A stretch of 7,577 nucleotides of DNA from WHSM01 sp050701635 (GTDB lineage: Bacteria > Actinomycetota > Actinomycetes > Mycobacteriales > Micromonosporaceae). The position numbers and the translations under genes were made by a program. Positions 1-5,864 of this stretch are shown here, one piece after another. Numbering within the stretch: the first letter of the stretch is position 1; every line of letters begins with the position of its first letter. The stretch is taken from the NCBI GenBank assembly GCA_050701635.1, contig JBOGDF010000274.1:1-7577 (forward strand), written 5' to 3'. A model generated the notes under the pieces. It was not told the origin of the DNA. It worked only from the letters and a program-made list of their open reading frames with translations, and searched no databases.

Positions 1-2556
1 CGCCTCCGAGCGGAACTCCATCATGTGGAGCCGGCCCAGGTCGGCGTGCGCGTCCACGCTGGCCGGGCTGTCCGGCAACCCGGCGAACAGGCTCACCGCG
101 CGGCTGAGGTAATCGGCGGCCTTGCCCCGCTCGGCGCGCATCAGCTCCGCCACGCCGAGCAGCGCCGCCGCCTCGGCCTCGCCGGCGCGGTCACCGGCGT
201 CCCGCATCCGGTCGGCGAGCCGCGCCAGCTCCTTCATACCGCCGTCGCGGTAGAACGCGTCGGCGTCCACGGTGAACGCCAGCCGGGAGCACAGCAGCTC
301 CACTGCGCGCCGCTGGTCGGGGGGCTCCTCCTGCTGCGGCCACAGCGTCAGGGCCTGTGTCGCGTACCCGAGGGCGGCCTCCATGGCGTGCACCGCGAAC
401 GCGGCGCGGGCGGCGTCGGTGAGCGCCGTACGGGCCTCCCGGGACACGACGGTGGTGTCCTCGCCGAGGCTCTGGTAGAGCTCCAGCCCGGCGATCCGGT
501 GCCGCGCCACCGCGGCGGCCAGGTCGTGCCGGCCGGCGGAGAGCTGGCCGAACCAGTCGGCGGCCCGCTTGTGCAGGTGGGCCCGCGCGCTACGCGGCAG
601 CCGGCGGTACGCCGCGTCGCGCATCAGCTGGTGCCGGAACCCGAGCTCCGGCTCACCGGCCACTGTGGAGGTGCTGTACTCCACCAGCATGTCGCGCCGG
701 CACAGCGCCTTGAGGGCCGCGCTGACCTCCGCCTCGGCGGTCTCCAGGATCGCCGCGATCGCGTTCGGCCACACCCGGTCGCCCAGTACGGCGGCGGCGT
801 GCAGCACCGTACGTTCGATGCGTTCCAGCAGGTCGATACGGTTGGCGAGTACGCCGTGCACGGTGTCCGGCACCACCAGCTCGACGTCCAAGCTGGACTG
901 TGCGTCGGCGGGACGCTCGGCGAGCATCCGTACGTACTCCAGGGCGTACATCGGGTTGCCGGCGGTGATCGAGACCAGCCGGTCGGCCAGCCCGGCCGGG
1001 AGGTGGTGCCGAGCGAGCAGGGACTCGACCAGGGCCTGGAACGCGGCGCCGCGCAGCGGCCCCAGGGACACCGTGAGCGTGCCGGGCAGGATCGCGGCCC
1101 AGGTCGGGTGCTCCTCCACCAACTCCGGGCGGTACGTACACAGCAGGAACAGCGGCACGTCCGCGGCCGCCTCGACCAGCTGCGCCAGGAACCGCAGCAT
1201 CCCCGGGTTCGCATAGTGCAGGTCCTCGATCGCCAGCACCGTCGGCTCGCGGCTGGCCAGGGCGAGCAGCACGTCCCGCCACGCGGCCTCCGCCTCGGCG
1301 GGCGCCGCCGGGCGACCGGGCACCCCGACCAGCGGCAGCAGCAGGTCGGTCAGCCGCGCCACCCGTTCGTCGGGCACCAGCCCGCGCAGCGCCTCTGCCA
1401 GCCGCTGCCGCGCGGCCTGCGGCGCGTCGGTGTCGAGGATCCCGGCGTACGACTTGACGATCTCGGCCAGCGCCGAGTACGCCGAGCCCTCCCCGTACGG
1501 CAGGCCACGGCCCACCAGCCAGCGCACCGGCACCTCGCTGACGGAGACGTAGCGGCGCCGCAGCTCGCGGGCCAGCCGGCTCTTGCCGAGCCCGTGCGCG
1601 CCCACCACGGAGACCAGCTGCGGCTGCTCTTCGCGTACACACCGCTGTAGTACGCCGGTGAGCACGTCGAGCTCCTGCTGCCGGCCGACGAACGAGGTGG
1701 CCTCGTGGTCGACCTCCTGGCGGTCGGTGGGCGAGCTGGCCAGCCACGCCTGCACCGCCCCGCTGCGCCCGGCCAGGCTGACCTGGATCGGCGCGTCCTG
1801 GTAGCGGATCGCCTCCAGCGTGGCGCGGTGGGTGGCGGCGGAGACCAGGACGCCGCCGGCCGGGGCGTTCTGCTGCAGCCGGGAGGCGGTCGCCACCGCG
1901 TCGCCGGAGACCAGCGCCTGACCCACGTCACGGGCGGCGTCCAGGTCGGCCAGCACCTCGCCGGTGGCGACCCCGACCCGCGCCTGCATCTGGTAGCGAC
2001 CGGCGAGCGGCCGGCCGGACAGCTCGCGTTGCAGCGCCAGCCCGGCGAGCACCGCCCGCAGCGCGTCGTGCTCGGTCTCCACCGGCACCCCGAAGACCGC
2101 CATCACCGCGTCGCCGATGTACTTCTCGATCAGCCCGCCGTACCGGTGGATCACGGCGCTCGCGGTGGCGAAGTAGTCGACCTGCAGCCGGCGTACGTCC
2201 TCCGGGTCGAGCTGCTCGGCCATGCCGGTGAATCCGACCAGGTCCAGGAACAACAGGCTGACGGTACGCCGTTCCTGCCGCCCCACCCCGGCCCGGTCCA
2301 CCGGCTCCCCGACCGGCTGGCCACAGCTGGTGCAGTATCCGAGGCCGGGCGCCATCACCTCCGAGCAGTGCGGGCAGCGCACATGTAGCGCCGAGCCGCA
2401 ACGCCCGCAGAACCGGTGGCTCGCGTCGGCGGTGGCGTGACAGTGAAGACAGACCCGGTCGATCGCTTCTCCCCTTCCGAGGCGATCCCAGCGCCCCCGA
2501 TCATGGCAACTCCGCGCCGATCCCGCGAGGGACTTCCGGTCAGCAACTGGTGTCAT
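1..2556 (-). CDS. Zinc-ribbon / class III cyclase / AAA-type ATPase / TPR-like regulator (3' end outside window)
   Basis: The frame is open from 2556 to base 1 without a stop, giving 852 residues; the C-terminus lies beyond the left edge. Numbered from ATG 2556: two zinc ribbons at about 35-85 (CLHC, CGRC, CPHC, CTSC); a class III nucleotide cyclase domain at about 105-245 with metal-site motifs FLDLVGF and EKYIGDAV; a predicted ATPase with Walker A GAHGLGKS (near 1561-1620) and Walker B TVLAIEDLHYA (near 1206-1240); then helical, TPR-like repeats to the window edge. This is the arrangement of actinobacterial cyclase/ATPase signalling proteins, probably cytoplasmic; ligand and targets are unknown. 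The cyclase motif reads SGDAVATASRL, where an Asn usually precedes TASR, so activity is doubtful. The start is uncertain: ATG 2556 and GTG 2592 are in frame but lack a clear ribosome-binding site, whereas a strong one lies before an ATC at 2463. It is divergent from the small peptide gene at 2666. Confidence 0.85.
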   Translation of the reverse strand, partial: MTPVADRKSLAGSARSCHDRGRWDRLGRGEAIDRVCLHCHATADASHRFCGRCGSALHVRCPHCSEVMAPGLGYCTSCGQPVGEPVDRAGVGRQERRTVSLLFLDLVGFTGMAEQLDPEDVRRLQVDYFATASAVIHRYGGLIEKYIGDAVMAVFGVPVETEHDALRAVLAGLALQRELSGRPLAGRYQMQARVGVATGEVLADLDAARDVGQALVSGDAVATASRLQQNAPAGGVLVSAATHRATLEAIRYQDAPIQVSLAGRSGAVQAWLASSPTDRQEVDHEATSFVGRQQELDVLTGVLQRCVREEQPQLVSVVGAHGLGKSRLARELRRRYVSVSEVPVRWLVGRGLPYGEGSAYSALAEIVKSYAGILDTDAPQAARQRLAEALRGLVPDERVARLTDLLLPLVGVPGRPAAPAEAEAAWRDVLLALASREPTVLAIEDLHYANPGMLRFLAQLVEAAADVPLFLLCTYRPELVEEHPTWAAILPGTLTVSLGPLRGAAFQALVESLLARHHLPAGLADRLVSITAGNPMYALEYVRMLAERPADAQSSLDVELVVPDTVHGVLANRIDLLERIERTVLHAAAVLGDRVWPNAIAAILETAEAEVSAALKALCRRDMLVEYSTSTVAGEPELGFRHQLMRDAAYRRLPRSARAHLHKRAADWFGQLSAGRHDLAAAVARHRIAGLELYQSLGEDTTVVSREARTALTDAARAAFAVHAMEAALGYATQALTLWPQQEEPPDQRRAVELLCSRLAFTVDADAFYRDGGMKELARLADRMRDAGDRAGEAEAAALLGVAELMRAERGKAADYLSRAVSLFAGLPDSPASVDAHADLGRLHMMEFRSEA
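2469..2478 (-). promoter_or_regulatory. Strong Shine-Dalgarno-like site before the first zinc ribbon of the cyclase gene
   Basis: On the minus strand GGAAGGGGAG is followed by five bases and then ATC GAC CGG GTC TGT, the codons leading into the first CxxC. The spacing is right for initiation at the ATC (2463-2461), but ATC is a very rare start codon. If the protein starts at ATG 2556, this purine run is merely coding sequence. It is listed because it bears on the choice of start. Confidence 0.35.
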
Positions 2557-2665
2557 ACGGCTGACAGATTTGCGGGTCGGCCCAGCCAGCACGTTACCTT
2601 CTACGCGGGTTGTTCACTCGGTGACCTGGCGTATGGCCAGGCGCCCTGACACGGGGAAGGGATTC
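2557..2665. promoter_or_regulatory. Divergent intergenic region between the cyclase regulator and the small peptide gene
   Basis: These 109 bases should hold the promoters of both divergent genes. On the plus strand TTGTTC (2610-2615) and TATGGC (2632-2637) are 16 bases apart and form only a weak sigma-70-like pair; TACCTT (2595-2600) is another possible -10 box. A perfect 6-bp inverted repeat with a 5-nt loop (CCTGGC 2625-2630, GCCAGG 2636-2641) lies 24 bases before the peptide start and could be an operator or a leader hairpin. No assignment here is firm. Confidence 0.3.
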
Positions 2666-2821
2666 ATGAGCGAAGACACAGTCACCACCACCGGCCGCGG
2701 GCCCAGCAAGACGGAGCCGGACGAGGGCACCACCGACGGCCGCGGGCCGAGCAAGACGGAGCCGGCCACCACGACCGAGGACGACGGCACGTACGACCCC
2801 GACGGGCGCGGCCCCAGCTGA
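2666..2821 (+). CDS. Small repeat peptide (51 aa) with GRGPSKTEP units, family not recognised
   Basis: The start ATG 2666 is preceded by GGGGAAGGG at good spacing, and the frame closes with TGA at 2819-2821. The peptide has a short leader (MSEDTVTTT), then GRGPSKTEP, DEGTTD, GRGPSKTEP, a Thr/Asp/Glu-rich stretch with one Tyr, and a terminal DGRGPS. The first two units lie 45 bases (15 codons) apart and differ at a single base over 28 bases (2693-2720 and 2738-2765). The product is acidic, has no Cys, and shows no signal peptide or membrane segment. A short leader, repeated units and a truncated last repeat would fit a multi-core precursor of a modified peptide, but no modifying enzyme is visible, so this is inference. 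It could also be a disordered peptide partner of the divergent regulator. It ends 28 bases from the convergent cbiX stop. Confidence 0.72.
   Translation: MSEDTVTTTGRGPSKTEPDEGTTDGRGPSKTEPATTTEDDGTYDPDGRGPS
2693..2765 (+). repeat. 45-bp-period tandem repeat inside the peptide gene
   Basis: Copies of 28 bases at 2693-2720 and 2738-2765 differ at one position (GGGCCC versus GGGCCG). A third, partial and diverged copy encodes GRGPS at 2804-2818. Near-identity at the DNA level suggests a recent duplication or strong constraint. Confidence 0.85.
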
Positions 2822-2839
2822 TCGGACCGCCGCTGCCCG

Positions 2840-2867
2840 GGCCGCCACCTCAGTGATGGTGGTGGCC
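2840..2867. terminator. Shared hairpin between the convergent peptide and cbiX genes
   Basis: GGCCGCCACC (2840-2849) pairs with GGTGGTGGCC (2858-2867) in a 10-bp stem with one G-T pair and an 8-base loop. The loop holds the cbiX stop codon and the distal arm is made of the last His codons of CbiX. No T-run follows on either strand, which is common for actinobacterial terminators. The position, just past both convergent genes, supports a bidirectional terminator. Confidence 0.5.
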
Positions 2868-3725
2868 GTACGGGTCGTCGGGATGGTGGTGCGGCAGCTG
2901 TGGGGCGCCCACCCGGGCCTCGAACCCGGGCAGCGCGACCCGGTACAGGCAGGTGTCGCACGCCATCCGGATGTCGCCGGCGAGCGCCTCGTCGTACCGC
3001 TCGATCACCAGGTCGGCGAGCCGGTCGGTGTCGCCCAGCACCGCGCCGCAGCCCACGGTGACCTCCGGGTGCGCCGCCGCCCAGCCGGTCGCCTGCGCGG
3101 TCACCCGATCCGGCAGTACGCCGGCGAAAAGGAAGTACGGCAGCACGACCACGTCCCGGGCGCCCAGCGCGGCGCAGCGGTCCAGCGCGGCGGGTACCCC
3201 GGGCTCGGCGAGCGAGATGAACCCGTACTCCACAGCGACGCCGGTGGTCTCGGCGAGTAGCCGGGCCACCTTCGCCACCTCGGCGTTGGCGTCCGGGTCG
3301 GTGGAGCCGCGCCCCACCAGCAGCACCGTGACCTGCGCCAACGGCGTGTCGCCGGCGGCGGAGAGCAGCCGCTCGGTGAGCAGCGCGAGCAGGGTGGGAT
3401 GCGGGCCGAGCGGCCTGCCGTACCGCAGCGTGATCTCGGGGTGCCGCTGCTTCTCCCGGGCCAGCGCCCCTGGAATGTCACCCTTGGCGTGCCCAGCCGC
3501 CACCAGCATCAGCGGTACGGCGGCGAACCGCCGGTGCCCGTCGGCCACCAGCTCAGCCACCGCATCGGCCAACGGGGGCGCGGACAGCTCGATGAACCCG
3601 CCGCCCACGGCGACATCGCGCTCGGCGAGCCGCTTGCCGAGCCGTACCGTGAAGTCCCGGAACTCCTCGGCTCCGGCGTCGTCCCGGGTGCCGTGCCCGA
3701 CCAACAGCAGTGCCGGCTCGCTCAC
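2850..3725 (-). CDS. cbiX: Sirohydrochlorin cobaltochelatase, CbiX type, with Fe-S motif and His-rich tail
   Basis: This 291-residue protein is predicted to insert cobalt into sirohydrochlorin, the step that commits the tetrapyrrole to the early-cobalt cobalamin route. It has two tandem CbiX/CbiK-type halves. The first carries both metal-site histidines (LLVGHGTRD, H11; AAGHAKGDIP, H79). The second has the fold signature LLVGRGSTDPDAN with Arg in place of the His, so it is probably non-catalytic. MACDTC (254-259) matches the MXCXXC motif that binds an iron-sulfur cluster in long-form CbiX proteins. The tail HHHPDDPYGHHHH (279-291) is a likely cobalt-binding site. The start is GTG 3725, overlapping the cobH stop by 4 nt (GTGA), with GGAGA 6 nt upstream, so translation is probably coupled to cobH. 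It is the last gene of the operon in this window. Confidence 0.92.
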   Translation of the reverse strand: MSEPALLLVGHGTRDDAGAEEFRDFTVRLGKRLAERDVAVGGGFIELSAPPLADAVAELVADGHRRFAAVPLMLVAAGHAKGDIPGALAREKQRHPEITLRYGRPLGPHPTLLALLTERLLSAAGDTPLAQVTVLLVGRGSTDPDANAEVAKVARLLAETTGVAVEYGFISLAEPGVPAALDRCAALGARDVVVLPYFLFAGVLPDRVTAQATGWAAAHPEVTVGCGAVLGDTDRLADLVIERYDEALAGDIRMACDTCLYRVALPGFEARVGAPQLPHHHPDDPYGHHHH

Positions 3726-4348
3726 GCGTTCTCTCCGTTCGGTGCGGCGGCGAGGGGGTCGCCGTACAGCAGGGCGTTGACCGCGGCGGCCGCGACTCCG
3801 GCGCCGCCCTTGGCACTCAGGTTGGACACCGACGGCAGACCGGACTCACGGAGCGCCGCCTTCGACTCGGCGGCACCCACGAACCCGACCGGTACGCCGA
3901 CCACCAGCGCGGGGCGTACCGCGCCCGCCTCGGCCAGCCGCAGCAGCTCGAACAGCGCGGTGGGCGCGACGCCGACCACCCACACCGCCCCGTCGGCGGC
4001 CCGCTCGGCGGCCAGCCGGAATCCGGCGGCGGACCGGGTGATGCCCTCGGCGGCGGCGAGCGCGGCGGTCTCCAGGTCGCCCACCAGGCAAAGCGAGGCG
4101 CGGGTGGTGATGCCGGCGCCGACCATCGCCGCGTCCACCACCAGCGGAGCGCTCGCCGCGAGCGCCTCGGCTCCCGCAGCCAGCGCCGACTCGGCGCACA
4201 CCAGGTCGGTCAGGTAGTCCAGGTCGGCGGTCGCGTGCACCACCCGCTCCACCACGTCTCGGGTACGCGGCGCCAGCTCACTGGTGTCCACAGTGGACCT
4301 CAGGATGCGGTACGACTCCGCCTCGATCGGCGGCACGGTACGGCTCAC
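3722..4348 (-). CDS. cobH: Precorrin-8X / cobalt-precorrin-8 methylmutase
   Basis: This 208-residue protein is of normal length for CobH/CbiC, the enzyme that moves a methyl group from C-11 to C-12 to form hydrogenobyrinate or cobyrinate. Family sequence appears throughout: ESYRILRS near the N-terminus, ERVVHATADLDY with the probable catalytic H38, LVVDAAMVGAGIT, and the C-terminal GVPVGFVGAAESK and SNLSAKGGAGVAAAAVNALLY. It starts at GTG 4348 and overlaps cbiX by 4 nt. The start abuts the insertion sequence: the bases upstream (4349 onward) belong to the element, whose best ribosome-binding site is a GAGG 11 nt away. The original AGGAGGG now sits at 5884-5890, beyond the element. The coding sequence is intact, but expression may be reduced. 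The symbol cbiC would be equally apt for the early-cobalt route. Confidence 0.92.
   Translation of the reverse strand: MSRTVPPIEAESYRILRSTVDTSELAPRTRDVVERVVHATADLDYLTDLVCAESALAAGAEALAASAPLVVDAAMVGAGITTRASLCLVGDLETAALAAAEGITRSAAGFRLAAERAADGAVWVVGVAPTALFELLRLAEAGAVRPALVVGVPVGFVGAAESKAALRESGLPSVSNLSAKGGAGVAAAAVNALLYGDPLAAAPNGENA
4344..4348. repeat. Left copy of the CTCAC junction sequence (right copy 5873-5877)
   Basis: CTCAC appears at both ends of the insertion sequence. On the gene strand it reads GTGAG: the left copy supplies the cobH GTG start and the right copy the ferredoxin TGA stop. Two of the five bases are expected from the duplicated core; the other three are common to the target and to the element's left end (CACGCC versus CACTGG). 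Confidence 0.75.
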
Positions 4349-4359
4349 TGGTGCACCAT

Positions 4360-4552
4360 CCTCGTGTCGGTGATCGTGAGTTGATTACCGATGCACCCGA
4401 GGCGCCGCCGGATTACCGCCCTGCTCGCTTGATGCGTTGACATCCAGCGTGAGTTCTGCGGGATTCGGTGGTTGCCCGGGGCGTGCCGACCGTCGACAGG
4501 GCTGTGCGCCATCGAGCGCCGATCAGTGAGCGGACTGGCAGCCACGCCTCGG
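4360..4552 (+). ncRNA. Predicted IS110 bridge RNA with target- and donor-binding loops
   Basis: Three consecutive structures can be paired by hand. (1) A 5' hairpin: CCTCG 4360-4364 with CGAGG 4398-4402, and a 9-bp stem 4367-4375 with 4383-4391. (2) A first arm: 4405-4410 with 4466-4471, CCGC 4416-4419 with GCGG 4458-4461, and a tip GATG/CATC (4431-4434, 4441-4444), leaving loop strands 4420-4430 and 4445-4457. (3) A second arm: a 10-bp base stem 4476-4485 with 4543-4552, CCG/CGG (4490-4492, 4531-4533), and a tip GCGC/GCGC (4506-4509, 4516-4519), leaving strands 4493-4505 and 4520-4530. In the second loop ACAGGGCTGT (4496-4505) copies the right end at 5864-5873 (8 identities, then two changes that allow wobble), and CAGTGAG (4524-4530) complements CTCACTG at the left end. 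In the first loop GCGTGAG (4447-4453) complements CTCACGC at the insertion site (5873-5879). Order and roles match the IS621 bridge RNA. RNA ends are approximate. Confidence 0.78.
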
Positions 4553-4568
4553 CGCCGTGCAGAAGGGT

Positions 4569-4598
4569 GCCTCCCCACTGAGGAAGCAGCGAGGAGGC
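4569..4598 (+). promoter_or_regulatory. Hairpin able to mask the transposase ribosome-binding site
   Basis: GCCTCC (4569-4574) is a perfect complement of GGAGGC (4593-4598), which overlaps the GAGGAGG ribosome-binding site at 4591-4597. The same left arm can instead pair locally, CCTC 4570-4573 with GAGG 4580-4583, which would free the site. The two pairings exclude each other, so a switch limiting transposase translation is possible. This rests on pairing alone. Confidence 0.4.
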
Positions 4599-4602
4599 TG
4601 TC

Positions 4603-5862
4603 TTGCAGTATGCCCCGACCCTTTCCCTGCCCGCCATGCCGCCGGGTGGTGTGACCGCCGGGCTGGACTGGGCCAGCGCCGATCACGCCGTCTGCGTCAT
4701 CGACGCCGCGACCGGTGCGGTGATCAGCCGATTCACCATCGAGCACACCACCGCCGGGCTGGCGGAGCTGGTGCGCCGCCTGGCCAAGGCGAGTGCGACC
4801 GAGATCGCGATCGAGCGCGGCGACGGGCCGGTGGTCGACGCGCTGCTCACCGCCGGGGTGACCGTGGTGGTGATCAGCCCGAACCAGCTCAAGAACCTGC
4901 GCAGCCGCTACGGGCAGGCCGGCAACAAGGACGACCGGTTCGACGCCTACGTCCTCGCTGACACCCTGCGCACCGACCGGGCCCGGCTGCGGCCCCTGCA
5001 GCCGGACAGCCCCGCCACGGTTTCGTTGCGGGCCACCGTGCGCGCCCGCCGCGACCTGGTCGCTCACCGAGTCGCGGTGTGCAACCAGCTGCGCGCCCAC
5101 CTGCAACGCGTCTTCCCCGGCGTGGTCGGCCTGTTCCGCGACCTGGACAGCCCGATCAGCCTGGCCTTCCTGGCCCGCTTCGACTGCCAGGACCGCGCCG
5201 ACTGGCTCTCGCCCAAGCGCCTGGCCGCGTGGCTGGCCAGCGCCGGCTACAGCGGCCGCAAAGACCCCACCATCCTGTTCGGACACTTGACCAGCGCACC
5301 CCGCGGCGCCACCAGTGACCAGGGCGGCGCGCTGGCCCACACCACCCGCGCCCTGCTGGCCGTGCTGCGCAGCCTCGCCGAGCAGATCAAGGCGCTGTCC
5401 GAGCAGATCGCAGAACAGTTGGCCCTGCACGCCGACGGGCACATCTTCACCAGCCTGCCCCGCTCCGGCACCGTCCGCGCCGCCCGGCTGCTGGCCGAGA
5501 TCGGCGACTGCCGGGCCCGCTTCCCCGACCCCGAATCGCTGATCTGCCTGGCCGGCGTAGCACCATCGACCCGCCAGTCCGGCAAGCACAAGGCCGTCAC
5601 CTTCCGATGGGCGGTCAACAAGCAACTGCGCGACGCCGTCTGCGACTTCGCCGCCGACAGCCGACGAGCCCACCCCTGGGCCGCCCAGCTCTACAACCAC
5701 CACATCGCCCGCGGCAAAGACCACCCCCACGCCACCCGCATCCTCGCCCGCGCCTGGCTCTACGTGATCTGGCACTGCTGGCACGACCACAACGCCTACG
5801 ACCCGACCCAGCACGGAGCCCTCCAACGCCTGCTCAAACAAGATCAACAGGCGGCAGCTTGA
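4603..5862 (+). CDS. IS110-family transposase (DEDD / Transposase_20 recombinase)
   Basis: This 419-residue protein is predicted to be the RNA-guided recombinase that excises and inserts the element. The N-terminal RuvC-like domain has the DEDD set: D22 (GLDWAS), E71 (AIERGDG), and D111 and D114 (NKDDRFDAYVLAD). The D-to-E spacing of 49 and final spacing of 3 equal those of IS621 as I recall it. A helical, coiled-coil-like segment (about 245-275) leads into the Transposase_20 domain (LPRSGTVRAARLLAEIGD), with LAGVAPSTRQSGKHK holding the probable nucleophile, S326 or possibly S322. It is longer than IS621 (326 aa) but within the family range. The start is TTG 4603, chosen because GAGGAGG ends 5 nt upstream; ATG 4636 is the next in-frame option. 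It is transcribed against the cob genes. All catalytic positions are present, so it may be active. Confidence 0.93.
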   Translation: MQYAPTLSLPAMPPGGVTAGLDWASADHAVCVIDAATGAVISRFTIEHTTAGLAELVRRLAKASATEIAIERGDGPVVDALLTAGVTVVVISPNQLKNLRSRYGQAGNKDDRFDAYVLADTLRTDRARLRPLQPDSPATVSLRATVRARRDLVAHRVAVCNQLRAHLQRVFPGVVGLFRDLDSPISLAFLARFDCQDRADWLSPKRLAAWLASAGYSGRKDPTILFGHLTSAPRGATSDQGGALAHTTRALLAVLRSLAEQIKALSEQIAEQLALHADGHIFTSLPRSGTVRAARLLAEIGDCRARFPDPESLICLAGVAPSTRQSGKHKAVTFRWAVNKQLRDAVCDFAADSRRAHPWAAQLYNHHIARGKDHPHATRILARAWLYVIWHCWHDHNAYDPTQHGALQRLLKQDQQAAA

Positions 5863-5864
5863 CA
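5859..5864 (+). promoter_or_regulatory. Consensus -35 box (TTGACA) at the right end, half of a junction promoter
   Basis: A perfect TTGACA overlaps the transposase TGA stop codon and points out of the element. At the present site no good -10 box follows (GTCCCT after 17 bases). If the ends join in a circle, the next bases come from the left end and CACCAT (4354-4359) falls 18 bases downstream as a weak -10 box, just before the predicted bridge RNA. In IS621 the bridge RNA promoter is likewise rebuilt at the joined ends. Confidence 0.5.

Noticed and set aside
25..1650. Long open frame of 541 codons on the plus strand.
   Set aside because: It mirrors the cyclase/ATPase gene, whose minus-strand frame shows Walker A, Walker B and helical repeats; the plus-strand product is Arg/Gln/Gly-rich with no domain.
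653..2401. Several overlapping minus-strand frames that could suggest a frameshifted, broken cyclase gene.
   Set aside because: The correct frame (triplets starting at base 1) reads through from 2556 to 1 without a stop and keeps all motifs in order, so no frameshift is needed.
2693..2818. CRISPR-like array in the repeats of the small peptide gene.
   Set aside because: Only two good copies and one partial copy occur, in frame within a coding sequence and with coding spacers; there are no cas genes.
3399..4217. Plus-strand open frame across cbiX and cobH.
   Set aside because: It is antisense to two recognised cobalamin genes and has a low-complexity Ala/Ser/Thr product.
4403..4418. Outward minus-strand promoter in the left end using TAATCC or TAATCA as a -10 box for cobH.
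   Set aside because: Neither has an acceptable -35 partner at 16-18 bp.
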